Shown here: piece after piece, positions 51,604 to 61,215 of the stretch
How the letters are laid out: every line of letters begins with the position of its first letter
Position numbering within the stretch: position 1 is the first letter of the stretch
NCBI RefSeq assembly: GCF_021431925.1
Contig: NZ_CP090371.1
Location: 124,001 to 188,000, forward strand
DNA from: Halobaculum sp. CBA1158
Lineage (GTDB): Archaea > Halobacteriota > Halobacteria > Halobacteriales > Haloferacaceae
DNA length: 64,000 bases
Direction: 5' to 3'
Notes under the pieces: model-generated
The model's database searches: none
Told to the model about the DNA's origin: nothing
What the model saw: only the letters and a program-made list of their open reading frames with translations
Translations under genes and position numbers: made by a program

Positions 51604-52761
51604 TCAGGCGACGTTGCGCTCGACGGGCCCGCCGCCGTCGCCCTCGAACCGCTCGCGAGTCAGCCCGGACACGTCCACGGTCGACGCCGCGCCGTCGAGA
51701 ACCAACTCCGCGACGCACGCGGCCGTCGCCGGCGCGTGCTGGAAGCCGTGGCCGGAGAACCCCGCGGCCGTGACGACGCCCGGCAGCGACTCCTCGACGA
51801 TCGCGTGGTGGTCCGGGGTGACGGCGTACAGGCCGGCCCACCCGCCCGCGAGGCGGCTCTCGGGGCCGAAGTAGTCGGCCACCCTCCCGGCGCGCTCGAG
51901 TGCCGACACGGCCCAGTCGGTGTCGGGCGTCTCCGAGAACCGGTCCGGGTCGTCGACGACGGGATCGGCCTCGGCGAAGTGACCGCCGACGAGCGCGCGG
52001 CCGTCGCGCTCGGGCCGGAAGTGCGCGGTCGTGTCGGCGTCGATGACCAGCGGGTCGGTCTCGGGGACGGGGGACTCGGGCTCGACGACGGCGGTCTGCC
52101 GGCGGTGGGCGACGATCGGGAGGTCGTACCCCGCGGTCTCGGCCAGCCGGGGAGCCCACGCGCCCGCGGCGTTGACCGCGGCGTCGGCCACCAGCGGGTC
52201 GGCGTCGTCAGCCAGTTCCACCCGGACGCCCGACTCGCGCGGATCGAGGCTCGAAACCGGGGTGTTCGTCCGTATCTCGACGCCCTCGGCGCGTGCGGCG
52301 CGGGCGTACCCCTGGAGCGCGAGGTGCGGGTCGGCGAAGCTGTCGGTCGGACAGTAGGTGCAGGCGACGAACTCGTCCGGTCGGAGTCCGGGGCACAGGT
52401 CGGCGGCGTCGGCGGGGTCGACGAGGCGGCTCTCGACGCCGTACTCGCCCTGCATGGCGACCTGGTCGGCGAAGGCGTCGGCGACGTCCCCCTCGCGGGT
52501 GCAAAAGAGGTAGCCGGTGGTGCGGCGGTCGACGTCGACGCCGAAGCGCGCCTCGAACTCGTTCCACACCTCGATGGAGGCGACCGAGAGTTCGACGTTG
52601 ACGCGGGTGGAGAACTGCGCGCGGATGCCGCCGAGCGCGCGGTCGGTGCTGCCCGCGCCGAGGCTCCCGCGTTCGAGGAGGGTCACGTCCGCGCCGCGGG
52701 CCGCGAGTTCGTACGCGCTCGCGACGCCGACGATCCCTCCGCCGACGACGGCGACGTGCAT
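51604..52761 (-). CDS. FAD-dependent amino acid/sarcosine oxidase-like oxidoreductase
   Basis: 385 residues. The FAD motif is VAVVGGGIVGVASAYELAAR (GxGxxG), with LERG at the ribose site. The core matches DadA/SoxB-like oxidoreductases that oxidise the C-N bond of amino acids. GFSGHGFQHAPATAACVAEL near the end is the second FAD-binding element. It is divergent from an ornithine cyclodeaminase-like gene, suggesting amino acid turnover. Confidence 0.92.
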   Translation of the reverse strand: MHVAVVGGGIVGVASAYELAARGADVTLLERGSLGAGSTDRALGGIRAQFSTRVNVELSVASIEVWNEFEARFGVDVDRRTTGYLFCTREGDVADAFADQVAMQGEYGVESRLVDPADAADLCPGLRPDEFVACTYCPTDSFADPHLALQGYARAARAEGVEIRTNTPVSSLDPRESGVRVELADDADPLVADAAVNAAGAWAPRLAETAGYDLPIVAHRRQTAVVEPESPVPETDPLVIDADTTAHFRPERDGRALVGGHFAEADPVVDDPDRFSETPDTDWAVSALERAGRVADYFGPESRLAGGWAGLYAVTPDHHAIVEESLPGVVTAAGFSGHGFQHAPATAACVAELVLDGAASTVDVSGLTRERFEGDGGGPVERNVA

Positions 52762-52887
52762 GGTCGCCGCAACGTCGGCGCGTCACAAGAGCGTTGCCGA
52801 CGGGGACCCCGCGGACGAGACGCCGCCGCCCGCCGATGGCGGCCGACGCGAGGAAACACCGAAGTCCCGCCGCGTCGACCACCCTCC

Positions 52888-53871
52888 ATGCACGTTTTCG
52901 ACGACAACGCGGTCGCCTCGCTGCTGTCGCTCGATCCGCTCCTCCCGGTGATCGAGGAGGCGTTCCTGAAGCAGGGCCGCGGCGAGGTGGAGCGCCCCGA
53001 GCGTCCGCACTTCCCGGTCGGCGAGGGCCTCGACGGCCGGAGCGAGCCCGCGGGTACGGCCCTCGCGATGCCGGCGTACCTCCACGGCGATCCCGCCTAC
53101 GCGACGAAGCTCGCGTCGGTCCACCCCGGAAACGCCGACTCCGCCGTCGACCGGCCGACCGTGCAGGCGCAGGTGATGCTCACAGACGCCGGGAACGGCG
53201 CGCCGCTGGCGCTGTTTGCCGGCGAGCGAATCACCAACGCCCGGACCGGCTGCATCGGGGGGCTTGCCGTCCGAGAACTGGCCTCCGGCGACGACCCCGT
53301 CGATCTCGCGGTGCTGGGCGCGGGTGCACAGGCCCGCTGGCAGACCCGCGCGATCCACGCCGCCCGCGGCGTCGCCCGCGCCCGGATCCACTCGCCGACG
53401 CCCGCCTCCCGCGACGGCTGCGCGGCGGACCTCCGCGCGGCGGGGATCGACGCCGCGGCGGTCGACTCCCCGGAGGCGGCCGTGCGCGACGCGGACGTGG
53501 TGGTCACCGCGACGACGAGCGAGACTCCGGTGTTTCCGGGTGAGGCGCTTTCGCCCGGCGCGCTCGTCGTCGCCGTCGGGGCCTACGAGGCGGGAATGTG
53601 CGAGCTCGACGCCGCGACGTTCGCGCGCGCCGACCGCGTCTTCGCCGACGTTCCCGAGGAGGTCGCGGGCATCGGCGACGTGGCCGACAACGACGTCGAC
53701 CCGGCTCGGCTGGTCCCCCTGTCGGCGGTGTTCGAGGGGGAGGCGGGTAGGGGGGCCGCGGACGAGGTGATCGTCGTCGAGAGCGTCGGCTCGGCGGTGT
53801 TGGACGCGGCGACGGCGACGCACCTGTGGGAGGTCGCGAGCGACGGAGACGGAGCGGAGATCGACTTCTGA
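52888..53871 (+). CDS. Ornithine cyclodeaminase/mu-crystallin family protein
   Basis: 327 residues. The NAD-binding motif is LAVLGAGAQARWQTRAIHA (GxGxQA), and TNARTGCIGGLAV is the conserved substrate loop. KLASVHPGN (Lys) and DVADNDVDP are at the expected places. Members convert ornithine to proline, or act as ketimine reductases or alanine dehydrogenases. The exact substrate is uncertain. Confidence 0.92.
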   Translation: MHVFDDNAVASLLSLDPLLPVIEEAFLKQGRGEVERPERPHFPVGEGLDGRSEPAGTALAMPAYLHGDPAYATKLASVHPGNADSAVDRPTVQAQVMLTDAGNGAPLALFAGERITNARTGCIGGLAVRELASGDDPVDLAVLGAGAQARWQTRAIHAARGVARARIHSPTPASRDGCAADLRAAGIDAAAVDSPEAAVRDADVVVTATTSETPVFPGEALSPGALVVAVGAYEAGMCELDAATFARADRVFADVPEEVAGIGDVADNDVDPARLVPLSAVFEGEAGRGAADEVIVVESVGSAVLDAATATHLWEVASDGDGAEIDF

Positions 53872-53910
53872 AACCGTACCGCAGACGTGAGAGACGCGCG
53901 GGCGGTAGCC

Positions 53911-54057
53911 TCAGTTCTCGCCCTGCAGGGTCGTGATGGTGAGCCCGTAGGTGGACCCGCACTCCTCGCAGACGGCGACGGTGTTGACCTCCACGTCGTC
54001 CCCGCGCGTGAAGTCCGCAACCTCCGCCCCGCAGGAGCACTCGAACGCGTATTCCAT
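53911..54057 (-). CDS. Small zinc-ribbon protein
   Basis: 48 residues. CSCGAEV and, about 21 residues later, CEECGSTY supply four Cys for zinc (C-X-C...C-X2-C). It starts MEYAFECSCGAEVADFTRGD. A small single-domain zinc protein of haloarchaeal type; partner unknown. It lies between the cyclodeaminase and trpS genes. Confidence 0.7.
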   Translation of the reverse strand: MEYAFECSCGAEVADFTRGDDVEVNTVAVCEECGSTYGLTITTLQGEN

Positions 54058-54213
54058 TTGATCTGCAACTCTTGCGTGGCGGTAATACCTTTTTCGGTCC
54101 CGAACTCCTTCGAATCGATCCTCCCGGCGGCTCCCGGGCGGAGCGACACAGGCCCCCGCCGCCGGTGTGCCGGGGCGCTCGCTCGGTCCGTCCGGGCACT
54201 CCCTCGAGTCCCG

Positions 54214-55818
54214 CTACTCCTCGTCGCCGGGGATCCCCCGCCGCGACCCGTCCACGTCGAGGTCGATGTCGAGGTCGTCGAGCAGCTCCTCGGCCTCCGC
54301 GCGCTTCTCCTGGTGGTCGGCGAGGAACTCCTCCATCAGCGTCGCCGCCTGCTCCTTGCAGCCGCCGCAGAGGCGCTCGCCGTTCACGCACTCCTCGTAC
54401 ACCTCTTCGGCGAGCCCGTCGTCGTCGCCCGCGAGCAGGTACGCGTACAGTTCGTACACCGGACACTCGTCGGCCTTCCCGCCGAGTTCGCGCTGCTTCT
54501 CGGCCGTCTCGCGGCCGCCGGTCGTCGCGGATTTCACCTTGTCGTACCCCTCCTCCGGGTCGTCGAGCAGCGAGATGTGACTCGCCTCGATGGATGAGGA
54601 CATCTTCCCGCCCGTCAGGCCGGTCATGAAGCGGTGGTAGATGGACGAGGGCGTGTAGAAGCCGAAGCCGCCGTTGTCGACTTCCACCTCGCGCGCGAGT
54701 TCCTCGGCGGCCTCGCGGTCCAGTTCGAAGGAGTCGACGTGCGCGTCGAACACGCGTTTCTCGCCGGGCACCGCCTCGATGAGCGCCTCGAACGCCGCCG
54801 CGCTCGCGTTGCGGTCGAGGAAGCGCGTCCGGGGGCGAAGCGGCTCCATCCCGGCGTTCTCCAGCTTTTCGACGGCGCTCGCGCGGGCCGCCTCGAACTC
54901 CGCGTCGACCTCGGCCCCGCGCAGGTACTCGGCTGCGTTCTCACACCGCGGCGTCTCCGGGTCGTCGGCCCACGCCTCGCGCTCGTCGTACGCCTCCCGG
55001 ACCAGGGTTCGCTCGGGGGCGTCGAACTCGGGGCTGGCGAACGCCTCGGTCACCCTGAAGTACCGGGACTTGCGCGCGATGTCCCGCGAGAAGCGGACGT
55101 GCGGGTCCTGGTCGGGGCCGACCGGGATGACCGTCGGCTTCGGCTCGTCCAGTTGTGGGTAGAGGATGTCGGCCATCTGGGTGACGACCGACTGCATGTG
55201 CGAGACGGAGGTCTCCCCGCCGAAGCCGTAGATCGACTCGAACTCCGCGAACCGGGCGTTCGACCCCAGCTCGAAGGCGAGGTCCTGCAGCCGGCGGTTG
55301 GTGGACTGTCGGTACAGCGTCCCCTCCTCGGCGTCGAACCCGAGCGCGAGCAGCGACAGCAGGTAGTCGCGGGCGTGCTCGTCGATCTCCGCCCAGGTCA
55401 TCCCGCGGGCGGAGTGCGCCTCCAGATCCGCGATGAGGCCGTAGGTGTCTGCACCCTGCTCCTGGTGGTAGATCAGCTCGTCGAACACGAGCTTGTGGCC
55501 GATGTGGGGGTCGCCGGTGGGCATGAACCCCGAGAGCGCCGCCGCGGGCTCGTCGTTCGCGAGCGCTCGGGCGACGGCGTCGTAGCCGCGGTGACCGAAG
55601 ATGACCCCCCGTCGCATCAGGTAGTGCGGCGCGGGCACCTCGTCGATGATCTCCTCGAAGGCCTCGATCCCGAACTCCTCGAACAGCCCGCGGTAGTCGT
55701 CGACGGTCGCCGAGCCCCACGGGTCGAGCGCGACGCCAGCGCCGTCTGTTCGCGCGCGCTCCGCCTCGGTGTCGGCTCCGTCGTGACCCCGTCCGGGGCC
55801 GGTGTCGTCGTCGCTCAT
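54214..55818 (-). CDS. trpS: Tryptophanyl-tRNA synthetase
   Basis: 534 residues. PTGDPHIGHK is the HIGH motif and TGGKMSSS the KMSKS motif of class I enzymes. PVGPDQDPHVRFSRDIARK is typical of archaeal TrpS. An acidic N-terminal tail (about 30 residues) precedes the catalytic domain. The start ATG overlaps the stop of endA by ATGA, so the two are one operon. Confidence 0.96.
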   Translation of the reverse strand: MSDDDTGPGRGHDGADTEAERARTDGAGVALDPWGSATVDDYRGLFEEFGIEAFEEIIDEVPAPHYLMRRGVIFGHRGYDAVARALANDEPAAALSGFMPTGDPHIGHKLVFDELIYHQEQGADTYGLIADLEAHSARGMTWAEIDEHARDYLLSLLALGFDAEEGTLYRQSTNRRLQDLAFELGSNARFAEFESIYGFGGETSVSHMQSVVTQMADILYPQLDEPKPTVIPVGPDQDPHVRFSRDIARKSRYFRVTEAFASPEFDAPERTLVREAYDEREAWADDPETPRCENAAEYLRGAEVDAEFEAARASAVEKLENAGMEPLRPRTRFLDRNASAAAFEALIEAVPGEKRVFDAHVDSFELDREAAEELAREVEVDNGGFGFYTPSSIYHRFMTGLTGGKMSSSIEASHISLLDDPEEGYDKVKSATTGGRETAEKQRELGGKADECPVYELYAYLLAGDDDGLAEEVYEECVNGERLCGGCKEQAATLMEEFLADHQEKRAEAEELLDDLDIDLDVDGSRRGIPGDEE

Positions 55819-56906
55819 GGGGTGAGTCGCTCGACCGTCAGGTAGCTGTTCGAGTCGTCGCCGGCGAGCGCAAAAACCATTCGCTTCCGCACGCCGCCGG
55901 CCAGCCGCACGTCGAGCGCGAGCTCGCGCGGATGAAAGCGGTGGTCCGACGGCACCACGCGAACCAGCGCCTCCGAGTGGGGAAGGTCCTCGACGGAGTC
56001 GACTGCGTCGTAGGTGCGGAAGTCCGCCCCGAACTTGTAGCCGGTCTTCGGGACGACCCCGCGATCGCGAAGCGCCCGGTAGACGGACAGCCGGCGGTCG
56101 AACCGGTTGCCCTCGACGCTCCGACCGCGTTCGATCACCGCGTCTGCGCCGAGGTCGACCGCGCCGCGGGCGGCGAGGTCCGCGGCCTCGACCAGCGACA
56201 GCTGAAGCGCGTCCACGTCGGCGTCGTCGCGTCCGGAGACGGGCTGACCGTAGAACGCGGAGGCGTACAGTCGCTTCGGGGGCGACCAGCAGACGACGCG
56301 GTCGTCGAACAGGTCGGCCTCCAGCCCGGTCGGGAGGTCGTACTCGCTCGCGCCCGCGAAGCCGCCGCCGGCCGAACACGCGAAGTACGACACCTCGCTC
56401 TCCTCGTCGACGACCGCGAGCGTCGTCCCGCGGAGGTCGCCCGCGGGCAGCTCCTCGCGCTCGCCGGCGACGCGCACCCGGTGGGCGACCGGCCCGCCGG
56501 GCTTCTCGCCGCGCTCGAACACGAGGATGTCCGCGTCGCCGTCGCGCTCCTCGGCGTCGCGGTCGCCGGCGCTCCCGTCGTCGTCGCTCCCCGCTCGGGA
56601 GCCGCCCCCGGTCCCCGGCCATCCCTCGCGTGCGGGGACGAGATAGAACCCCCGCTCGCGCAGGTCGGCGTAGACGAGAAACCGGGCGGCGAAGCGGTCG
56701 CCGGCGGCGACGCTGTCGCCGAAGAACGCTCGAAAGTCCATCCCCGACACCGTCTCGATGTCGCCGCGATACAGCAGGTGGGCCGCCTCCACGCGCGCGA
56801 GGGTCACCTCCGGGCCGTCGGCCCGTCCGTACCCCCGGGCGTCGTGGAAGCGCTGGCGGGCGTCGCCCCCGGCGCGGACGACGTCGCCGTCGAGTGTCGC
56901 ATTCAT
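55815..56906 (-). CDS. endA: tRNA-splicing endonuclease (fused two-repeat form)
   Basis: 363 residues from ATG 56906. Length fits the archaeal alpha2 form with two fused repeats. The C-terminal catalytic repeat contains KTGYKFGADFRTYD (Tyr), LPHSEALVRVVP (His) and VRKRMVFALA (Lys), the cleavage triad. It cuts introns from pre-tRNA at bulge-helix-bulge sites. It lies directly upstream of trpS; haloarchaeal tRNA-Trp has an intron, giving functional sense to this pairing. Confidence 0.93.
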   Translation of the reverse strand: MNATLDGDVVRAGGDARQRFHDARGYGRADGPEVTLARVEAAHLLYRGDIETVSGMDFRAFFGDSVAAGDRFAARFLVYADLRERGFYLVPAREGWPGTGGGSRAGSDDDGSAGDRDAEERDGDADILVFERGEKPGGPVAHRVRVAGEREELPAGDLRGTTLAVVDEESEVSYFACSAGGGFAGASEYDLPTGLEADLFDDRVVCWSPPKRLYASAFYGQPVSGRDDADVDALQLSLVEAADLAARGAVDLGADAVIERGRSVEGNRFDRRLSVYRALRDRGVVPKTGYKFGADFRTYDAVDSVEDLPHSEALVRVVPSDHRFHPRELALDVRLAGGVRKRMVFALAGDDSNSYLTVERLTP

Positions 56907-57021
56907 CGTGTGTGAACGGGCGAGTGGTTCGGGTATAGTGGCTGTGGTCGCTCGACACGACGTGTCACGCCGCGATCTGGTCGGGCGTCGACTCAGCCCC
57001 ACCGGTCGGCGGACGGACCGA

Positions 57022-57129
57022 GCGTCGTCGGGGGCGACTGCGTCGTCGGGGGCGACTGCGTCGTCGGGGGCGACTGCGTCGTCGGGGGCGACTGCGTCGT
57101 CGGGGGCGACTGCGTCGTCGGGGGCGACT
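57022..57129 (+). repeat. Six perfect copies of an 18-bp tandem repeat
   Basis: GCGTCGTCGGGGGCGACT is repeated six times without change, then degenerates (GCGCCGCCACC). It sits between the zinc-finger gene and endA. The repeat length is a multiple of three but is outside both genes. It could vary in number between strains and could influence transcription of endA. Confidence 0.9.
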
Positions 57130-57149
57130 GCGCCGCCACCGCGCCGGGA

Positions 57150-57929
57150 TCAGGGGCCGACGTTCGGCTCGGCGGGTCGGTCGCGCTCGCAGGTACCGTC
57201 GAGACAGCGCACGCCCGTCGCCGTCTCGAAGCGCGGCAGGCCGCAGGCGCACTCGCCGGCGAACGTGCCCGACGGCACGGAGAAGGCCGTCTCGCAGTCC
57301 GGATAGCCGTCGCACCCGAGGAACGCCCGGCCGCGGTGCTCCCGGACGCGCAGGTCGCGCCCGCAGTCGGGGCAGTCGAACCGCCGGTCGAGCACCCCTC
57401 GAACCGCCTCGGTCAGCGACTCACACGCGTAGTCGACGCACAGCCGGAGCTTCTCACCGCGCGCGACGGTCATCGTCGGAAGCCCGCAGTCGTCGCAGGT
57501 GTCGTCGTCGTGGACCGTCGCGCCCGGCGGGAGGCCGTACGCGTCGCCACAGCCCAGACAGACCACGTCGCCGCCGGCCCGCACCAGCGCCGCCCGGCAG
57601 TCGGGGTCGGGGCACTCGCCGACCGGGACGCCGGCGGCGGATATCGGTCGCTCGACGACCTCGCCGGCGTCGTGTGAGCGCACTGAGAGCCGTTGGTCGC
57701 CGTCGCGGGCGGTGACCGCGAAGCCGTCGTCGTCGGCCTCGACGGTGAGCGAGTCGGGTCTGGTGAGCCACGCGACGGGCTGGTAGCCGGCGCGGTCGTG
57801 GACGAGGACCGTGCGGTCGGGCTTGGCGAGGACGACGACCCGCCCGCGATGGATGCGCTCGTCGCTGGTCGTCGCCGTCTCGAACCGGGTCGTGCAGTCG
57901 CCCGCGAGGATCGTCGTGGTCTGCGACAT
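57150..57929 (-). CDS. NucS-N-terminal-like domain with topoisomerase-type zinc ribbons
   Basis: 259 residues. The first 95 (GRVVVLAKPDRTVLVHDRAG, YQPVAWLTRPDSLTVEADDD) resemble the DNA-binding N-terminal domain of NucS/EndoMS. Four-cysteine ribbons follow: CPDPDC...CLGC, CDDC...C, and CPDCGRDLRVREHRGRAFLG then CDGYPDC (topoisomerase I-type). The nuclease domain of NucS is absent. It probably binds damaged or single-stranded DNA. Function unknown. Confidence 0.75.
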   Translation of the reverse strand: MSQTTTILAGDCTTRFETATTSDERIHRGRVVVLAKPDRTVLVHDRAGYQPVAWLTRPDSLTVEADDDGFAVTARDGDQRLSVRSHDAGEVVERPISAAGVPVGECPDPDCRAALVRAGGDVVCLGCGDAYGLPPGATVHDDDTCDDCGLPTMTVARGEKLRLCVDYACESLTEAVRGVLDRRFDCPDCGRDLRVREHRGRAFLGCDGYPDCETAFSVPSGTFAGECACGLPRFETATGVRCLDGTCERDRPAEPNVGP

Positions 57930-58078
57930 GGGGGCGGTGGTCCCGTCTCCCTACTTGGACCCTCGCAGGCGATCGACGATCCGCGGTCCCGATCGCCGAC
58001 CGGTGCCGTCAGACCTCCGTCGGGGCGACCCCACTCGCGGGCCGGAACGCCCATGCCGCCGGGCGGGAACCGTTCGGT

Positions 58079-58930
58079 GTGAGCGACTCATCCGGCGGCG
58101 ACGCGGGCGACGCCCGGAGCGGCACCGACTCCCCCGACGCCACCGACGCGGCGGACACGACCGACTCGGCGCGGGTCGATAGCTCGGACTCCGCGCCCGG
58201 GACCGAACAGGCGGTCGCGACCGACGGCCCGCCGGTCGTCGTCTGCCTCGATATGGACGGCGTCCTCGTCGACTCCGAGGACTACTGGCACGCCGCCGAA
58301 CGCGAGGAGATCCTGCCGCGCGTGCTCGCGGACGGCACCCCCGTGCCCGACCTCGACGAGATCACGGGGATGTACTACGGCGAGATCTACGACTACCTCG
58401 CGGAGCGCTACGAGCCGACCGTCGACAAGGCGGCGTTCATGCGACTGTACGACGAGGCGGCCGAGTCGATCTACGGCGACCGAGTGGCCCTCCTGGCGGG
58501 GGCCGGCGACTTCGTCGCCGACCTCCGGGAGCGCGGCGTTCCGGTCGCGCTCGTCTCCTCGTCGCCGCGCGACTGGATCGAGACGGTGGTCGATCGGTTC
58601 GACCTCGCGTTCGACGGGATCTGCCCGGCCGAGGAGTTCGACGGGCCCGGCAAGCCTGAACCGGGGCTGTACGAGGCGGCGATCCGCGACCTGGGCGGGG
58701 TGCCGGACCGCGCGGTCGCCGTCGAGGACTCCGAGAACGGGGTGGCCGCGGCCGCCCGGTCGGGCGCGTACACGATCGCCGTCCGCGACGACCACAACGC
58801 GGACACCGACCTCTCGGCGGCCGACGAGGTGGTCGACCGCGACGACCCGGCGGCCGTGTTCGCCGCGGTTCGTCACTCGATGCGGACGATCCGCGAGTCC
58901 GTCTCGGGCAACAGCGGCAGTTCCGGATAG
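58079..58930 (+). CDS. HAD-superfamily phosphatase/phosphoglucomutase-like
   Basis: 283 residues from GTG 58079. About 50 acidic low-complexity residues precede motif I CLDMDGVLVDSE. Motif II is VALVSSSPRDW, Lys is in GPGKPEPGLYE and motif IV is VEDSENGVAAA, the ENG form of beta-phosphoglucomutase-like HADs. Its end overlaps the convergent helicase by 58 bases. Confidence 0.88.
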   Translation: MSDSSGGDAGDARSGTDSPDATDAADTTDSARVDSSDSAPGTEQAVATDGPPVVVCLDMDGVLVDSEDYWHAAEREEILPRVLADGTPVPDLDEITGMYYGEIYDYLAERYEPTVDKAAFMRLYDEAAESIYGDRVALLAGAGDFVADLRERGVPVALVSSSPRDWIETVVDRFDLAFDGICPAEEFDGPGKPEPGLYEAAIRDLGGVPDRAVAVEDSENGVAAAARSGAYTIAVRDDHNADTDLSAADEVVDRDDPAAVFAAVRHSMRTIRESVSGNSGSSG

Positions 58931-61215
58931 ACCACCTCCACCTCGTAGCGCATCTCCTCCTCGTCGGGAGCGCCGAACACGCCGACCGGGACGGTCGTCT
59001 CGTCCGAGAGATACAGCGTTTTCTGGGTCATCTCGACTCCGTTGGCGGTGACGCGGACCCCGGCGCGGGCGCTCCCGCCGACGTTGCGGACGGTCACCTC
59101 CAGCATCTCGTTTTCGCCGACGCCGATCGCGTCCGGGAACGCGCCCCACTCGACGACGGCGTTCGGGAGGTCCTCCGCCTGCCGGATCACGCGCTCGGCG
59201 ACCCCCTCGGACAGGCCCGCGCGCGCGAGTCGCTCCGCGCCCGCCGCGATCACGTCCGCGGGGGTGGTGAGCCCGCCCGCAGACAGCGACTCCGCGCGCC
59301 CCTCGCCGACGCCCTCGATGGCGGTGAGGCCGACGGCCTCGCGCTTGACGCCGTGCTCGACGCGGGCCTCGACCCGGCGGACCAGGTTCGCCGCCCGCGG
59401 ACCGGCGACGGCGTCGGCGAACTCCCGCAGCGCCGCGAGCAGCCGCAGCGCGTTCTGCCGGATGATCCACGCGTCCGAGCGCAGGTCGGAGGGCATCGAC
59501 CCGCGGACGGCGGCGTGGAGGATCGCGAGCACCTTTCGGTTGCCGCCCTCCAGGTCGGTCTCCACGTCCGAGAGCACGCGGTCGACGGCGTCGGCCTCCG
59601 ATGAGCGCGCGGAGGCGGAGTCGAACTCGGCGGCCGAGGCGACGGCGCGGAGGACGGCGCTCTCGTCGACCGTCTCCCGGTCGGCGAGGCCGGCGAAGCG
59701 CTCGGCCGTCTCCATGCGGAGATAGTACTTCGAGGCGAGTCGCCCCAACGTGGTGGCCTCGATCCCGAGTCGCTCGTCGGTCTCGACGAACCCGCGGTCG
59801 ACGAGTGAGTTCAGCGTGTCGCGCACGCGGTCGCGGACGCCCTCGAAGTCGTACGCCTCCGGTTCGGTGCCGGCACGGACGTAGTAGAAGGTGGTCTCCA
59901 GCCAGTCCATCACGTCGTCGAGTCCCGAGATCGTGCCGAGCGCGATCTCGGCGTTCAGGTGGGAGTCGAGGTCCTCCGCGAGTCGCGATTCGATCTCCTT
60001 GCCCTCCCGGAGGAGGCTCCGGTACTTGTCCGCGTCCGACCGGTCGCAGACGACCCAGCCGTACCCCACGTCGTCGTAGCCGGGTCGCCCCGCCCGGCCG
60101 AGCATCTGGAGCACGTCCAGCGGGCTGATGTCGACTTCGCCCTCCAGCGGATCGTGGTACTTCGTGTCTCGGATGACGACGCACCGGGCGGGGAGGTTCA
60201 CCCCCCACGCGAGCGTCGAGGTCGAAAAGAGGAGCTGGATCTTTCCCTCTTTGAACCACTTCTCCACCCTGTCTTTGTCGTTCTTCGAGAGTCCGGCGTG
60301 GTGGAAGGCGACGCCGTCGACGACGGAGTGGCGCAGCGTGTCGTTGTCGAGTTCCTTCGCGGCGGTGTGGAAGTCGTAGTCGCCGCGCGCGCCCATCTCC
60401 AGGTCGCGCTCGCCCACCTCGTCGCGGGCCTTCTTCGCCGCCATCACGGTGTCCTGGCGCGAGGAGACGAACACGAGCGCCTGCCCCTCCTCGCGGATGT
60501 GCGGCTCCGCGAGGTCCAAGGCGCGATAGAGGCGGCGGTACTTGTCGGCGAAGGAGTTGTCGCCGTGGGTGTACGTCTTCACGCCCGTCTCCAGGTCGAC
60601 GGGGCGGTACTCGTCGCCGAACTGGAAGGTGGTCTCCGGCGGGGCGTCGAGCCACTCGGCCACGTCGTCGACGTTGGGCATCGTCGCCGACAGCGCGACG
60701 ACCCGGGGGTCACAGAGGCGGCGCAGGCGGGAGACGGTGACCTCCAGCACCGCGCCGCGCTTGTCGGAGTCGAGCAGGTGAACCTCGTCGATGACGCAGC
60801 AGTCGACGTCGTTGATGAAGTCGTAGCGCGCGGACTCGTGTTTCCGCGTGGCCGAGTCGGTCTTCTCGGGCGTCATCACGAGGATGTCAGCGCGCTCGGC
60901 GCGACGGGGGTTGAGGTCGCGCTCGCCGGTGACGACGTACACGGAGTAGCCGAGTTCCTCGAAGCGGTCCCACTCGGCCTCCTTCTCGTTCGTCAGGGCG
61001 CGCAGGGGGGCGATGAAGAGGGCTGTGCCGTCGTCCTTAAGCGTCTCACAGATCGCGAGTTCCGCGAGCGCGGTCTTGCCGGAGGCCGTGGGCGCGGCCG
61101 CGACGACGTTGTCGTCGCGCTCGAGGATGGCCGGCAGCGCCTCCCGCTGCATCCGGTTGAACTCCTCGAACCCGAACGCGTCGGCGAACTCCGGGACGGC
61201 GTCTGCGACTTTCAT
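58873..61215 (-). CDS. Hel308/Ski2-type DNA helicase
   Basis: 780 residues. Walker A is AAPTASGKTALAELA, DEVH box is VIDEVHLLDSDKR, motif III SATMPN, motif IV-VI FHHAGLSKNDKDRVE and QMLGRAGRPGYDD. A winged-helix and ratchet domain follow, then a helix-hairpin-helix region (AIEGVGEGRAESLSAGGLTT). The last 110 residues form a beta domain (VEVTVRNVGGSARAGVRVT-like) which is not usual in classical Hel308. It unwinds forked DNA at stalled replication; Haloarchaea have more than one such helicase. Confidence 0.9.
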   Translation of the reverse strand: MKVADAVPEFADAFGFEEFNRMQREALPAILERDDNVVAAAPTASGKTALAELAICETLKDDGTALFIAPLRALTNEKEAEWDRFEELGYSVYVVTGERDLNPRRAERADILVMTPEKTDSATRKHESARYDFINDVDCCVIDEVHLLDSDKRGAVLEVTVSRLRRLCDPRVVALSATMPNVDDVAEWLDAPPETTFQFGDEYRPVDLETGVKTYTHGDNSFADKYRRLYRALDLAEPHIREEGQALVFVSSRQDTVMAAKKARDEVGERDLEMGARGDYDFHTAAKELDNDTLRHSVVDGVAFHHAGLSKNDKDRVEKWFKEGKIQLLFSTSTLAWGVNLPARCVVIRDTKYHDPLEGEVDISPLDVLQMLGRAGRPGYDDVGYGWVVCDRSDADKYRSLLREGKEIESRLAEDLDSHLNAEIALGTISGLDDVMDWLETTFYYVRAGTEPEAYDFEGVRDRVRDTLNSLVDRGFVETDERLGIEATTLGRLASKYYLRMETAERFAGLADRETVDESAVLRAVASAAEFDSASARSSEADAVDRVLSDVETDLEGGNRKVLAILHAAVRGSMPSDLRSDAWIIRQNALRLLAALREFADAVAGPRAANLVRRVEARVEHGVKREAVGLTAIEGVGEGRAESLSAGGLTTPADVIAAGAERLARAGLSEGVAERVIRQAEDLPNAVVEWGAFPDAIGVGENEMLEVTVRNVGGSARAGVRVTANGVEMTQKTLYLSDETTVPVGVFGAPDEEEMRYEVEVVYPELPLLPETDSRIVRIE

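Noticed and set aside
51543-53543. Arg-rich frames opposite the FAD oxidoreductase and beside the cyclodeaminase
   Set aside because: They mirror the real genes in GC-rich DNA and have the typical false-frame composition.
54214-56958. Very long minus-strand frame joining trpS with an Arg-rich upstream part
   Set aside because: The upstream part is a shadow of endA in another frame; Arg/Pro-rich content and the ATGA overlap show that trpS starts at 55818.
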